DNA of 64,000 nucleotides from Propionibacteriales bacterium (GTDB taxonomy: Bacteria; Actinomycetota; Actinomycetes; Propionibacteriales; Nocardioidaceae), in contig JAPLCC010000012.1 of the NCBI GenBank assembly GCA_026392415.1, forward strand, positions 29,708-93,707. Reading direction: 5' to 3'. The notes beneath the pieces were generated by a model, which made no database searches, was not told the DNA's origin, and saw only the letters and a program-made list of their open reading frames with translations. Below, piece by piece: positions 38,855-48,107 of the stretch; positions within the stretch are counted from its first letter, which is position 1; the number at the start of each line of letters is the position of its first letter. Both the position numbers and the translations under genes were made by a program.

Positions 38855-41743
38855 GTGAGCTTCGTTCCCGTGACCGGCCCGGCCACCTTCCGGGCCGGTC
38901 ACCCGCCGACGATCGAGTTCACGGACAGGGTTCCGGGGGCCCGCACCATCGCGCTGCCGGTCAACGCCGCGCTGCCGGTGCTGAGCCGGGCCCACACCCG
39001 CGACGACACCCATCCGAGTGTTGCGTTGCTCAGTGGAGCGGCCCTGCTGGGTCTGCGTTTCGTGGCCGCGGGCAAGGTCGCACCGCTGCCCGACGGTGCT
39101 GCCGGCTGGCGGGTCGACGGGCTCGACGAGCGCGACCACGACGCCGTACGACGCCTCGCCGAGGCCCGCGCCTACGACGACCTCCCGATCACCGACGCCG
39201 TCGGCCTGGTCCGGCAGGTGCTCGACGCCGTGGCCGACACCATGCCCCGCGCGGCGCCCGCCGTGCGGGCGCGGCCGGTCCCGGGTGACTCCGGCACCCC
39301 GCGCGCTCCGGAAGCCTTCGCGGAGCGGGTCCGGCAACGCCTGGCGGAGCGCACCGCCCGGGAGCGATCGGCCAACACCGCGGCCGGCCTTCGTGAGGAC
39401 GGCACGCCACTGCCCGAACTGGTGCGGATCTCGTTGCGGGTGGAGGCGGCCGAGGAGGAGCTCATCGCCGGTGCGGTGCGCATCGTGCTGCAGGTCCACG
39501 ACGAGCGCGACCCGCTCCATGTGGCCGACGCAGCGCTGTTGTGGACCGCGGGTGCGGCTGAGCACGGCTTCGGCGGCCGGGCGCGCATCCACGCCAGCAT
39601 CGCGCTGCGGTCGGCGGCCGACGTGTGGCCGACGCTCGACCGGTTGCTGGCGCTGTCCGTGCCCGACGAGCTCACCCTCGACGGCGAGGAGATCGCGGGC
39701 CTGCTCGAGCACGTCGGCCCGTTGCGTGACGCGCGGGTCGACGTGCACTGGCCGCGGTCGCTCGGCCCCGAGCTCACTGCACGGGCGGTGCTCGACCGGC
39801 GTACGGACCCGGCGAGCAGGGGTGGCAGGACCGAGCGCAACCCCGAACTGCCGCTCCAGGACAGCCCGTTCTCGACCGAGGGCCTGTTCGCCTTCTCGTG
39901 GCAGATCGCCCTGCACGGCGATCCGCTCACCGAGGACGAGATGGCCGAGCTGGCCGCAGCAGCGAGTCCGATCATCAAGCTCCGCGGAGCCTGGACGGTC
40001 GTCGACCCGACCACAGCGCAGCGCGCCCGCAAGCGTCTGATCCGCAAAGCGACCGGAGCCCAGGCGCTCGCTGCTGCCCTCACCGGTGTCACCGACCTGC
40101 CCGCGGTCGCGGGCGTCCCGGGTCAGCCCGATGAACCCGCCACGGCCCAGGTCGTCGTCGGCGCCTCCTTGCTGAAGGTGCGCGAACAGGTGCTCGCCGC
40201 GGCGTCCCGTGAACCCTTGCCGGCGCCATCGGGGCTCGACGCCACGTTGCGCGACTACCAACGCCACGGGCTGACTTGGCTCGCCGACCTGACCGGCCTC
40301 GGGCTGGGTGCCTGCCTCGCCGACGACATGGGTCTCGGCAAGACGATCACCCTGATCGCGTTGCACCTGCACCGGCTCGAGACCGGCGCGTCCAGGGGAG
40401 GACCGACCCTGGTCGTGTGCCCGGCCAGCCTGCTCGGCAACTGGGAGAGCGAGATCCAGCGGTTCGCCCCCGGTCTCGCCGTACGCCGCTTCCACGGGGG
40501 AGCCCGGTCGCTGGAGGGACTCGGGTCTCGAGACGGTCGCGGGGCGACCTCCTCGACCGACGGGGACGGGTTCGTGTTGACGACCTACGGCACCCTTCGC
40601 CGCGATGCCGCGACCCTGGCCGCGGTCGAGTGGGATCTGGTCGTCGCCGACGAGGCGCAGCACGTGAAGAACTCCCGGACGTCCACGGCCCGGGCGTTGC
40701 GCCAGGTTCCCAACCGGGCGCGGATCGCGCTCACCGGCACGCCGGTCGAGAACGACCTCACCGAGCTCTGGTCGATCCTCGACTGGTGCGTTCCCGGACT
40801 TCTCGGCAGCCGTCAGGCCTTCCGGCGGGTGTGGGCCGCACCGATCGAGTCGGGTGCCGAGCCGACGAAGGCCCGCCAGTTCGCGGACCTGATCGGCCCG
40901 TTCCTGCTGCGCCGTCGCAAGTCCGACCCCGGCATCGCACCCGAGCTGCCGCCGAAGACCGAGACCGATCACCTGCTGGGCCTGACCCGCGAACAGGTCG
41001 TTCTGTACGAAGCGTTCGTAAAGGACTCGATGGAGCGCATCGAGCGTGCCGACGAGGAGACCCGCCGCGGACTGGTGCTGGCGTTGCTCACCGGCCTCAA
41101 ACAGATCTGCAACCACCCGGCGCAGTTCCTCAAACAGGGGACGGGCGCCCGGCTCGCCGGCCGGTCGGAGAAGTTCGAGCTGCTCGACGAGCTGGTCGCC
41201 ACCGTGCTGGCCGAGGACGGCGCCGTCCTGGTCTTCACCCAGTACGTCGCGATGGCACGGCTCGTCGAGCAGCACCTCACGGCCGCGGGCGTCCCGCACC
41301 AGTTCCTCCACGGCGGCACTCCGGTCAGCGCCCGGGAGGCGATGGTGCGGCGGTTCCAGGCCGACGACGAGCAGGGCGTCCCCGTCTTCCTGCTCTCCCT
41401 CAAGGCCGGTGGCACGGGGCTCAACCTCACCCGCGCCGACCACGTCATCCACGTCGACCGCTGGTGGAACCCGGCCGTCGAGGACCAGGCCACCGACCGG
41501 GCCTACCGGATCGGCCAGACCAAGCCGGTGCAGGTGCACCGGATGGTCACCCGCGGCACCATCGAGGAGCGGGTGGCCGCACTCCTCGACCGCAAGCGCC
41601 ACCTGGCTGACGCCGTGCTCGCACGCGGAGAAGCCGCCCTCACCGAGCTCGACAACGAGGAGCTCCGCGACCTCGTCACCCTGCGCAAGGAGCAACGGCG
41701 CGAAGCGCTGCTCTCGGACCACCGCGACGAGCGGGACGACTGA
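38855..41743 (+). CDS. SNF2-family DEAD/DEAH-box helicase with in-frame repeat insertion
   Basis: This 962-residue SWI/SNF2-type ATPase moves along double-stranded DNA. A poorly conserved N-terminal half is followed by an SNF2 core: DDMGLGKTITL (about 489-499), VVCPASLLGNWESEI, DEAQHVKN (from about 598), LTGTPVEN, and a second lobe with SLKAGGTGLNLT, DRWWNPAVEDQA and RAYRIGQTK. Residues 557-568 (GSRDGRGATSST) are written by a family A hairpin repeat in the loop before DGFVLTTYGT. GTG at 38855 follows TACTGT by seven bases. The stop overlaps the SWIM gene start by one base. SNF2 and SWIM genes often pair, but the DNA target is unknown. Confidence 0.93.
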   Translation: MSFVPVTGPATFRAGHPPTIEFTDRVPGARTIALPVNAALPVLSRAHTRDDTHPSVALLSGAALLGLRFVAAGKVAPLPDGAAGWRVDGLDERDHDAVRRLAEARAYDDLPITDAVGLVRQVLDAVADTMPRAAPAVRARPVPGDSGTPRAPEAFAERVRQRLAERTARERSANTAAGLREDGTPLPELVRISLRVEAAEEELIAGAVRIVLQVHDERDPLHVADAALLWTAGAAEHGFGGRARIHASIALRSAADVWPTLDRLLALSVPDELTLDGEEIAGLLEHVGPLRDARVDVHWPRSLGPELTARAVLDRRTDPASRGGRTERNPELPLQDSPFSTEGLFAFSWQIALHGDPLTEDEMAELAAAASPIIKLRGAWTVVDPTTAQRARKRLIRKATGAQALAAALTGVTDLPAVAGVPGQPDEPATAQVVVGASLLKVREQVLAAASREPLPAPSGLDATLRDYQRHGLTWLADLTGLGLGACLADDMGLGKTITLIALHLHRLETGASRGGPTLVVCPASLLGNWESEIQRFAPGLAVRRFHGGARSLEGLGSRDGRGATSSTDGDGFVLTTYGTLRRDAATLAAVEWDLVVADEAQHVKNSRTSTARALRQVPNRARIALTGTPVENDLTELWSILDWCVPGLLGSRQAFRRVWAAPIESGAEPTKARQFADLIGPFLLRRRKSDPGIAPELPPKTETDHLLGLTREQVVLYEAFVKDSMERIERADEETRRGLVLALLTGLKQICNHPAQFLKQGTGARLAGRSEKFELLDELVATVLAEDGAVLVFTQYVAMARLVEQHLTAAGVPHQFLHGGTPVSAREAMVRRFQADDEQGVPVFLLSLKAGGTGLNLTRADHVIHVDRWWNPAVEDQATDRAYRIGQTKPVQVHRMVTRGTIEERVAALLDRKRHLADAVLARGEAALTELDNEELRDLVTLRKEQRREALLSDHRDERDD
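40523..40558 (+). repeat. Palindromic repeat, family A, inside the SNF2 helicase gene
   Basis: The sequence is the same as the M13 copy over its 36 bases, including the paired arm changes GGTCGC/GCGACC. It starts at a codon boundary and keeps the frame open. Confidence 0.9.
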
Positions 41744-42432
41744 TGCGCACCACCTTCGTCCGCCAGACGCTGCCGCGCCGCGGGGTCCGCACGTGGTGGG
41801 GCAAGGCGTGGCAACGGGCGGTGGAGGAGGCGGCCTACTCGGATGCCGAGCTGCGCCCGGGCCGGGCGAGCGCGCGACGCGGCGACGTCGGCGGCATCAG
41901 TGTCGACGGCGGCAATCTGCTGGCCGCCGTGCGCGAGGGCGAGGACGCCTGGACGGTCGAGGTCGTCGTCCCGACGCTCGACGAGAACGGCCGCCGGGCG
42001 CTGGTCGAGGTGGTCGCCGCCGAGGCCGGCCGGATCGCGGACCTGCTCGCCGGGAACCTGCCCCACGACTTCGTCGAGCACGTCGAGGAGGTCGGCGTCG
42101 AGCTCCTGCCCTTCGGCGGTGAGTTCTCCGCGACCTGCACCTGCCCCCACTACATCGACCCGTGCCCGCATGCCGTGGCGTTGCTGATCCAGGTCGGATG
42201 GCTGGTCGACGCCGATCCGCTGGTCCTGTTCGCCCTGCGCGGGCTGGACCGCGAGTCGTTGCTCGCCGACCTGCATGCCCGCGCCCTGCCCACGGACGGC
42301 GTGGCGCTCGAGGACAGGCCGCCCAGTCAGCTCGCCGACGACGTCGAGATGGTCGTCGACGCTGCGCTGCGCGCGCAGCGCGCACTCGAGCTGTTCGAGT
42401 CGGGTTCCGACCTGCCCGAGGGCCTGGTCTAG
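41743..42432 (+). CDS. SWIM zinc finger protein
   Basis: The 229-residue protein has a SWIM zinc motif of form CxCx6CxH (Cys132, Cys134, Cys141, His143 in TCTCPHYIDPCPHAVAL). SWIM domains bind DNA or partner proteins and are often encoded next to SNF2 helicases. Here the ATG shares one base with the helicase stop, so the two are coupled and probably act as a complex. The N-terminus (LPRRGVRTWWGKAWQRAVEE) is typical of the actinobacterial members. Confidence 0.9.
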   Translation: MRTTFVRQTLPRRGVRTWWGKAWQRAVEEAAYSDAELRPGRASARRGDVGGISVDGGNLLAAVREGEDAWTVEVVVPTLDENGRRALVEVVAAEAGRIADLLAGNLPHDFVEHVEEVGVELLPFGGEFSATCTCPHYIDPCPHAVALLIQVGWLVDADPLVLFALRGLDRESLLADLHARALPTDGVALEDRPPSQLADDVEMVVDAALRAQRALELFESGSDLPEGLV

Positions 42433-43158
42433 TCACTCCACGGCGAGCGAGGCCAACTCGGACTGATAGGCGGCGTAGGTCTTCCGCATCTCGCCGGCCG
42501 GCCAGTTCCGGGGCAGGAGCGCGGGCGGGAGGAGCGGGTCGCTCGCCAGTTGACGGACCAGTGCGGCGGCCACCGCCAGCCGGGCCGCCGGCTGGGTGGC
42601 CGACGTGAGCATCCGGAGCAGGGTGCGCCCGTCGTCCGCCCATCCGGTCAGGTCCCACAGGTCGGCTGCCAGCCCGGCCGGGTCCGCGTCGGGTCGGGCC
42701 TTGAAGGTCGTCAGGACGACGTCGTCGGCATAGGCGGGCGGACGGCGCAGGTTGTTCGGCCGGGTCCAGACGCCCTCGCGGAGCTCGGCCAGCCGGTGGC
42801 GCGCGAGCAGGTCGCGCAGGGCCGCGCGCTCAGGACCGGCGCGCCCGGACACGACGATGACGGCCATCTCCCACGAGCCGTCCCAGTCGGTCTCCGCGTC
42901 GAGCACCGCTTCGTCCTGGTGCTGCTGGCGGCGGGAGAGGCGGGTCCCGAGGGCGTAGTCGCCGCCGGTGCGGCGGAGGTCGCCGGCGGCCACGGCCCGA
43001 GTGAGGGCGACCCGCACGGTCGAGGCCGGGATGTCGAAGTGGGCCCCCGCGCGGACGAGGGCCGCGGGACTCATCCGGTCCGGGTGCGAGCCGAGCAGCA
43101 GGCTGAGCAGCACCGACCGCGCTGACAGGTGCGGCAGCGAGGTGGGGTCCGGGGGCAC
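42433..43158 (-). CDS. PaaX family transcriptional regulator
   Basis: The 241-residue protein resembles PaaX repressors of phenylacetate and aromatic acyl-CoA pathways. The N-terminal winged helix reads RSVLLSLLLGSHPDRMSPAA and PASTVRVALTRAVAAGDLRR, followed by YALGTRLSRRQQHQD and a C-terminal ligand domain. GTG at 43158 is chosen because GGAAGG lies just upstream; a GTG at 43203 would place the start in the promoter of the divergent gene. It probably controls the divergent crotonase and acyl-CoA dehydrogenase genes through the shared intergenic region. The ligand is likely an acyl-CoA. Confidence 0.85.
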   Translation of the reverse strand: MPPDPTSLPHLSARSVLLSLLLGSHPDRMSPAALVRAGAHFDIPASTVRVALTRAVAAGDLRRTGGDYALGTRLSRRQQHQDEAVLDAETDWDGSWEMAVIVVSGRAGPERAALRDLLARHRLAELREGVWTRPNNLRRPPAYADDVVLTTFKARPDADPAGLAADLWDLTGWADDGRTLLRMLTSATQPAARLAVAAALVRQLASDPLLPPALLPRNWPAGEMRKTYAAYQSELASLAVE

Positions 43159-43196
43159 GCGGCCACCTTCCCACGGCGGCGTCGCTGTTACAACGC

Positions 43197-43226
43197 TGGA
43201 CACAACTGTGAGACAAGGCGTAATGT
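43197..43226 (+). promoter_or_regulatory. Promoter of the crotonase gene
   Basis: TGGACA (43197-43202), an 18-base spacer and TAATGT (43221-43226) form a good sigma-A type promoter. Six bases separate the -10 box from the ATG, so the transcript has almost no leader. It lies in the gap shared with paaX. Confidence 0.65.
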
Positions 43227-43232
43227 TCAGTC

Positions 43233-44246
43233 ATGACCGATGAAGCTCTCTGGCGCCGCCCCGTGCACGAAGGGCCCGCGTCCCTGTACCGGGACGCGAC
43301 TGTGCCGGGCGGACACGCACCGTCGTACCGGACGCTGACCTACGAGGTCGACGGTCGCGTCGCGAGGCTCGTCTTCAACCGGCCGGAGCAGGGCAACTCG
43401 ATCACCCCGGACACGCCGGTCGAGCTGGCTGACGCCGTCGAGCGTGCCGATCTCGACCCGCGGGTGCACGTGATCGTGCTGAGCGGCCGGGGCAAGGGGT
43501 TCTGTGGCGGCTACGACCTGGCTGCCTCGGCCGAGGGGATGATGGACGGCGCCATGACGGGCGCCGCGCCGCAGCAGGGCACCGTGCTCGATCCCACCGT
43601 GCAGATGTACAACCACGATCCCGCGGGCACGTGGGACCCGATGGTCGACTACGCCATGATGAGCCGCTTCACCCGCGGCTTCTCGAGCCTGCTCCATGCC
43701 AACAAGCCGACGGTGGCGAGCATCCACGGCTTCTGTGTGGCCGGTGGCACCGACATCGCGTTGCACTGCGACCAGATCGTGATCGCAGCCGACGCCAAGA
43801 TCGGCTACCCGCCGACCCGCGTCTGGGGAGTGCCCTCGGCCGGCCTGTGGGCGCACCGACTCGGGGACCAGCGCGCCAAGCGGCTGCTGCTCACCGGCGA
43901 CTGTCTGTCCGGCCGCGAGGCGGCGGAGTGGGGCCTGGCCATCGAGGCGCCGGAGCCCGACCAGCTCGAGGAGCGCACCGAGAACCTCGTGCAGCGGATC
44001 GCCGCGATGCCGCTCAACCAGCTGATGATGGTGAAGCTGGCGCTGAACTCAGCCCTCCTCGCCCAGGGTGTCGAGAACAGCCGCATGATCAGCACCGTCT
44101 TCGACGGCATCTCGCGCCACACCCGCGAGGGCCATGCGTTCCAGCAGCGGGCCGCCGAGGTCGGCTTCCGCCAGGCCGTGCGCGAGCGCGACGGTGCGCC
44201 GTACGACGACTTCGGACCTTCGACCAACAAGGGCTCTGCCCGATGA
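43233..44246 (+). CDS. Crotonase/enoyl-CoA hydratase family protein
   Basis: The 337-residue protein has the crotonase fold: the first oxyanion-hole segment is SGRGKGFCGGYDLA, and the second is ASIHGFCVAGGTDIALHCD. It is longer than common enoyl-CoA hydratases (about 260), with an insertion at about residues 105-150 (AEGMMDGAMTGAAPQQG onward). The exact reaction is therefore uncertain. It probably hydrates or otherwise modifies an acyl-CoA thioester. The acyl-CoA dehydrogenase gene follows 11 bases later. The divergent PaaX gene is the likely regulator. Confidence 0.88.
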   Translation: MTDEALWRRPVHEGPASLYRDATVPGGHAPSYRTLTYEVDGRVARLVFNRPEQGNSITPDTPVELADAVERADLDPRVHVIVLSGRGKGFCGGYDLAASAEGMMDGAMTGAAPQQGTVLDPTVQMYNHDPAGTWDPMVDYAMMSRFTRGFSSLLHANKPTVASIHGFCVAGGTDIALHCDQIVIAADAKIGYPPTRVWGVPSAGLWAHRLGDQRAKRLLLTGDCLSGREAAEWGLAIEAPEPDQLEERTENLVQRIAAMPLNQLMMVKLALNSALLAQGVENSRMISTVFDGISRHTREGHAFQQRAAEVGFRQAVRERDGAPYDDFGPSTNKGSAR

Positions 44247-44257
44247 AAGAGGCAGAA

Positions 44258-45883
44258 ATGACGACCCACGAAGTCTTCAACCAGGTCCCGCCGCTCGTCG
44301 GCCACGACACCGCTGCCGACCCGGCGCTCCTCGAGGGGGTCGAGCGCGAGGGCGCGGCCTGGGCCCTCGACGAGATCCACGAGGTCGGTCGCCGGGCTGG
44401 CACCGAGGAGGCGCGTGAGTGGGGACGGCTGGCCGAACGCGTTCCCCCGCGCCTGCACACCCACGACCGCTACGGGCGGCGCATCGACGAGGTCGAGTAC
44501 GTGCCGTCGTACCACCGCTTGATGGAGACCGCCGTCTCCCACGGCATCCACGCCGCCCCGTGGGCCGACGACCGGCCGGGCGCGCACGTCGCGCGCGCCG
44601 CGAAGTTCTACGCCTGGAACGTCGACGCCGGTCACGGCTGCCCGATCTCGATGACGTACGCCGTCGTCCCGGCGCTGCGGGCGAATCCCGAGCTCGCGGC
44701 GCGCTTCGAGCCGCTGCTGACCAACCGGTCCTACGACTTCGGCCTGCGCGACCCGGCGACCAAGTCGGGTCTGATCGCGGGCATGTCGATGACCGAGAAG
44801 CAGGGCGGCTCCGACGTACGCGCCAACACCACGACCGCCGCGCCGCAACCCGACGGGACCTACCGGATCGTCGGACACAAGTGGTTCACGTCAGCCCCGA
44901 TGTCGGACATGTTCCTGACCCTCGCGCAGGCCCCCGGCGGGCTCTCCTGCTTCCTGCTCCCGCGGGTCCTGCCCGGCGGTGAGCCGAACCCGATCCGGTT
45001 CCTGCGACTCAAGGACAAGCTCGGCAACAAGTCCAACGCGTCGTCGGAGATCGAGTACGACCACGCGATCGGGTGGCTCGTCGGCGAGGAGGGCAAGGGC
45101 GTCAAGACGATCGTCGAGATGGTCAACATGACCCGGCTCGACTGCGTCATCGGCAGCGCGTCGGGCATGCGGACCGCGCTCGTGCAGGCGACCCACCACG
45201 CGCAACACCGATCGGCCTTCGGCAAGCACCTCCTCGACCAGCCGCTGATGCGCAACGTGCTGGCGGACCTGGCGATCGAGTCCGAGGCCGCGACGACCGC
45301 GATGATGCGCCTGGCCGGTGCCAATGACCGCGCCATTCACGGCGACGAGGGCGAGGCCGCCCTGCGTCGCCTCGCGCTGGCCGCGACGAAGTACTACGTC
45401 TGCAAGCGCGGACCGGCCGTCGCCGGTGAGGCGCTGGAATGCCTCGGCGGCAACGGCTACATCGAGGACTTCGACCTGGCCCGGATCTATCGCGAGCTGC
45501 CGCTGCTCTCCATCTGGGAGGGCTCGGGCAACGTCGCCGCCCTCGATGCGCTGCGCGCCATCGGCCGCGAGCCGCTGGCACTCGACGCGTTCTTCGCGGA
45601 GGCGGAGCTGGCTGCCGGCACCGACCAGCGGTACGACGACGCCGTCTCGGCGCTGAAGAAGGAGCTCACCAGCTTCGATGACATCGAGCTGCGTGCCCGG
45701 CGGATCGTCGAGCAGATCGCGGTCGTGTTCCAGGCGGGTCTGCTGCTGCGGTTCGCTCCGTCGGCGGTCTCCGATGCGTTCTGCGCGAGCCGCCTCTCCC
45801 GCGACTGGGGCAGCGCCTTCGGCACCCTGCCCGCCGGCCTCGACCTCGCCCCGATCCTCGACCGCGCGGCCCCCAGCTTCTGA
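44258..45883 (+). CDS. AidB-like acyl-CoA dehydrogenase
   Basis: The 541-residue flavoprotein resembles AidB-type acyl-CoA dehydrogenases. It has a long N-terminal extension with HTHDRYGRRIDEVEYVPSYH, the FAD/substrate segment GMSMTEKQGGSDVRANTT, CLGGNGYIEDFDLARIYREL and the IWEGSGNVAALD motif. AidB of E. coli is linked to alkylation damage and has weak isovaleryl-CoA dehydrogenase activity. In this setting an acyl-CoA role is more likely. The ATG at 44258 is preferred because AAAGAGG lies six bases before it; an ATG at 44243 overlaps the crotonase stop. Confidence 0.88.
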   Translation: MTTHEVFNQVPPLVGHDTAADPALLEGVEREGAAWALDEIHEVGRRAGTEEAREWGRLAERVPPRLHTHDRYGRRIDEVEYVPSYHRLMETAVSHGIHAAPWADDRPGAHVARAAKFYAWNVDAGHGCPISMTYAVVPALRANPELAARFEPLLTNRSYDFGLRDPATKSGLIAGMSMTEKQGGSDVRANTTTAAPQPDGTYRIVGHKWFTSAPMSDMFLTLAQAPGGLSCFLLPRVLPGGEPNPIRFLRLKDKLGNKSNASSEIEYDHAIGWLVGEEGKGVKTIVEMVNMTRLDCVIGSASGMRTALVQATHHAQHRSAFGKHLLDQPLMRNVLADLAIESEAATTAMMRLAGANDRAIHGDEGEAALRRLALAATKYYVCKRGPAVAGEALECLGGNGYIEDFDLARIYRELPLLSIWEGSGNVAALDALRAIGREPLALDAFFAEAELAAGTDQRYDDAVSALKKELTSFDDIELRARRIVEQIAVVFQAGLLLRFAPSAVSDAFCASRLSRDWGSAFGTLPAGLDLAPILDRAAPSF

Positions 45884-45886
45884 CGC

Positions 45887-46456
45887 CTATCGCGGTGGTA
45901 CGCCGAGAGCGGCGAGCGCCATCGAGCCGAGCAGCTCGCGGAGTTCGGTGTCGGGGATGGCGTGGCCTGCGCGCGGGGTGGAGTTGAGCAGCCCGAACGC
46001 GGCCTGGGCGGCGGCGTGGGCGGCCGCGTGGCCCAGGTCAGGGCGCAGGGCGCGGAGCTGATCGGCCCACAGTTCGATGTAGGACCGCTGGAGCTTGCGG
46101 ACCTGGTCCCGCGCGTCGGCGGGCAGCGATTCCCAGTCCCGGTCCTGGACGACGATCAGCGGCCGGTGCGTCGTGGCGAACTCGACGTGCCAGTCGACGA
46201 GCCCGTGCAGGGCGTGGGCGGGGTCGCCGGCGCCCGCGTCGACCCGCTCGCGCCCGACGTCGAGCAGGCGCTCGCTGATCGAGGTGAGCATTTCGGCGAG
46301 CATCGCCTGCTTGGACGAGAAGTGCTTGTAGAGCGCCGGGCCGGAGATCCCGCAGGCCGCGCCGAGGTCGGCGACGGAGACGCCGTGGAACCCGCGGGCC
46401 GCGAAGAGATCGGCGGCGGTGGCCAGGATCTGGTCCCGTCGGCTGATCTCGCTCAC
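45887..46456 (-). CDS. TetR family transcriptional regulator
   Basis: The 189-residue protein has a standard TetR DNA-binding domain (RRDQILATAADLFAARGFHG, VADLGAACGISGPALYKHFS) and a helical ligand domain. It is divergent from the carboxylase genes, and a near-perfect palindrome in the shared region is its likely operator. Its own GTG start follows TAGCCT (46463-46468, minus strand) by six bases. The ligand is probably a CoA ester from branched-chain degradation. It ends four bases after the acyl-CoA dehydrogenase stop, in convergent orientation. Confidence 0.9.
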   Translation of the reverse strand: MSEISRRDQILATAADLFAARGFHGVSVADLGAACGISGPALYKHFSSKQAMLAEMLTSISERLLDVGRERVDAGAGDPAHALHGLVDWHVEFATTHRPLIVVQDRDWESLPADARDQVRKLQRSYIELWADQLRALRPDLGHAAAHAAAQAAFGLLNSTPRAGHAIPDTELRELLGSMALAALGVPPR

Positions 46457-46508
46457 CCGCTCAGGCTAGATGACGTGGTCCGCCAACGGCCGGACGCCAC
46501 TTGCAGGG

Positions 46509-46530
46509 CAGGTTAATGATCGTTAACCTG
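46509..46530. promoter_or_regulatory. Probable TetR operator of the leucine-type catabolic operon
   Basis: CAGGTTAA and TTAACCTG are perfect eight-base arms around TGATCG. The site lies between the divergent tetR and carboxylase genes and ends five bases before the carboxylase GTG. It overlaps a TTAACC -10-like box. Confidence 0.75.
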
Positions 46531-46535
46531 AACGC

Positions 46536-48107
46536 GTGTCCGAGACCCAGAGCAGCGAGCCCACCCTTGGGGACCTGACGGCCGAGCTGCGTGAGCGGCT
46601 GGCCCGGGTCCGCCTCGGCGGCAGCGAAGCGGCCCGCACCAAGCACACCGACCGCGGAAAGCTCCTCCCGCGCGAGCGCGTCGACGGCCTCCTCGACCCC
46701 GGCAGTCCGTTCCTGGAGATCGCGCCGCTGGCCGGCTTCGGAATGTACGGCCCAGACAATGCAGTGGGCGACGACATCGACAATTACATCGTGCCCTCCG
46801 CAGGCATGGTCGCCGGCGTCGGGCGCGTCCAGGGTCGCAACGCCCTCGTCATCGCGAACGACGCGACCGTCAAGGGCGGCACCTACTACCCGATCTCGGT
46901 GAAGAAGCACCTCCGCGCCCAGACGATCGCCGCCGAGAACAACCTGCCCTGCCTCTACCTCGTCGACTCCGGCGGCGCCTTCCTGCCCAAGCAGGACGAG
47001 GTGTTCCCCGACCGGGAGCACTTCGGCCGGATCTTCTTCAACCAGGCCAACATGTCGGCCCGTGGCATCCCGCAGCTGGCCGCCGTGATGGGTTCCTGCA
47101 CGGCCGGTGGCGCCTATGTCCCCGCGATGTCCGACGAGACCGTGATCGTGAAGAACCAGGGCACGATCTTCCTGGGCGGCCCGCCGCTGGTGAAGGCTGC
47201 GACCGGTGAGATCGTCACCGCCGAGGATCTCGGCGGCGGCGACGTGCACGCCCGCAGGAGCGGGGTCGTGGACCATCTCGCCGACGACGACGCCCACGCG
47301 CTCCAGATCCTTCGCGGCATCGTGAGCACCCTCCCGAACCCGACGACACCCACGGACCTGGAGCCTGTCGAGGACCCGCTCGAGCCGCCGGAGAGCCTGT
47401 ACGACGTCGTCCCGAGCAGCACCCGCACGCCGTACGACGTCCGCGAGGTGATCCGTCGCATCGTCGACGGCAGCCGGCTCGCCGAGTTCAAGCAGCTCTA
47501 CGGCGAGACGCTGGTCTGCGGCTTCGCCCGCATCCACGGCCACCGGGTCGGGATCGTCGCCAACAACGGCATCCTGTTCAGCGAGTCGGCCCTCAAGGGC
47601 GCGCACTTCGTGGAGCTCTGCAACCAGCGCGGCATCCCCCTGCTGTTCCTGCAGAACATCTCCGGCTTCATGGTCGGGCGCGAGTACGAGAACCGCGGCA
47701 TCGCCCGCGACGGTGCGAAGCTGGTCACCGCTGTCGCGTGCTCGGTCGTCCCGAAGTTCACGGTCGTGATCGGCGGCTCGTTCGGAGCGGGCAACTACGG
47801 CATGTGCGGGCGCGCCTACGATCCGCGGTTCCTGTGGATGTGGCCGAACGCCCGGATCTCGGTGATGGGCGGCGAGCAGGCCGCCGGCGTGCTCGCGACG
47901 GTCGCCGGCCGCGAGGACGACGAGGAGTTCAAGCAGCCGATCCGCGACCAGTACGAGACGCAGGGTTCTCCGTACTACGCCACGGCGCGGCTCTGGGACG
48001 ACGGCGTGATCGATCCCGCCGACACCCGACGCGTGCTGGGCATGGCGCTCGACATCACTTCCGCCGTGCCGACGCCTGCGCCCAACTACGGCATCTTCAG
48101 GATGTGA
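46536..48107 (+). CDS. Methylcrotonyl-CoA carboxylase beta subunit (carboxyltransferase)
   Basis: The 523-residue carboxyltransferase moves CO2 from biotin to 3-methylcrotonyl-CoA in leucine breakdown. It contains [69 protein letters not shown] and [20 protein letters not shown], all features of the MCC-type beta chain rather than propionyl-CoA carboxylase. The alpha subunit overlaps its stop by one base, and HMG-CoA lyase follows, which supports the leucine pathway. The start is GTG at 46536, just after the palindromic operator. Confidence 0.93.
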   Translation: MSETQSSEPTLGDLTAELRERLARVRLGGSEAARTKHTDRGKLLPRERVDGLLDPGSPFLEIAPLAGFGMYGPDNAVGDDIDNYIVPSAGMVAGVGRVQGRNALVIANDATVKGGTYYPISVKKHLRAQTIAAENNLPCLYLVDSGGAFLPKQDEVFPDREHFGRIFFNQANMSARGIPQLAAVMGSCTAGGAYVPAMSDETVIVKNQGTIFLGGPPLVKAATGEIVTAEDLGGGDVHARRSGVVDHLADDDAHALQILRGIVSTLPNPTTPTDLEPVEDPLEPPESLYDVVPSSTRTPYDVREVIRRIVDGSRLAEFKQLYGETLVCGFARIHGHRVGIVANNGILFSESALKGAHFVELCNQRGIPLLFLQNISGFMVGREYENRGIARDGAKLVTAVACSVVPKFTVVIGGSFGAGNYGMCGRAYDPRFLWMWPNARISVMGGEQAAGVLATVAGREDDEEFKQPIRDQYETQGSPYYATARLWDDGVIDPADTRRVLGMALDITSAVPTPAPNYGIFRM

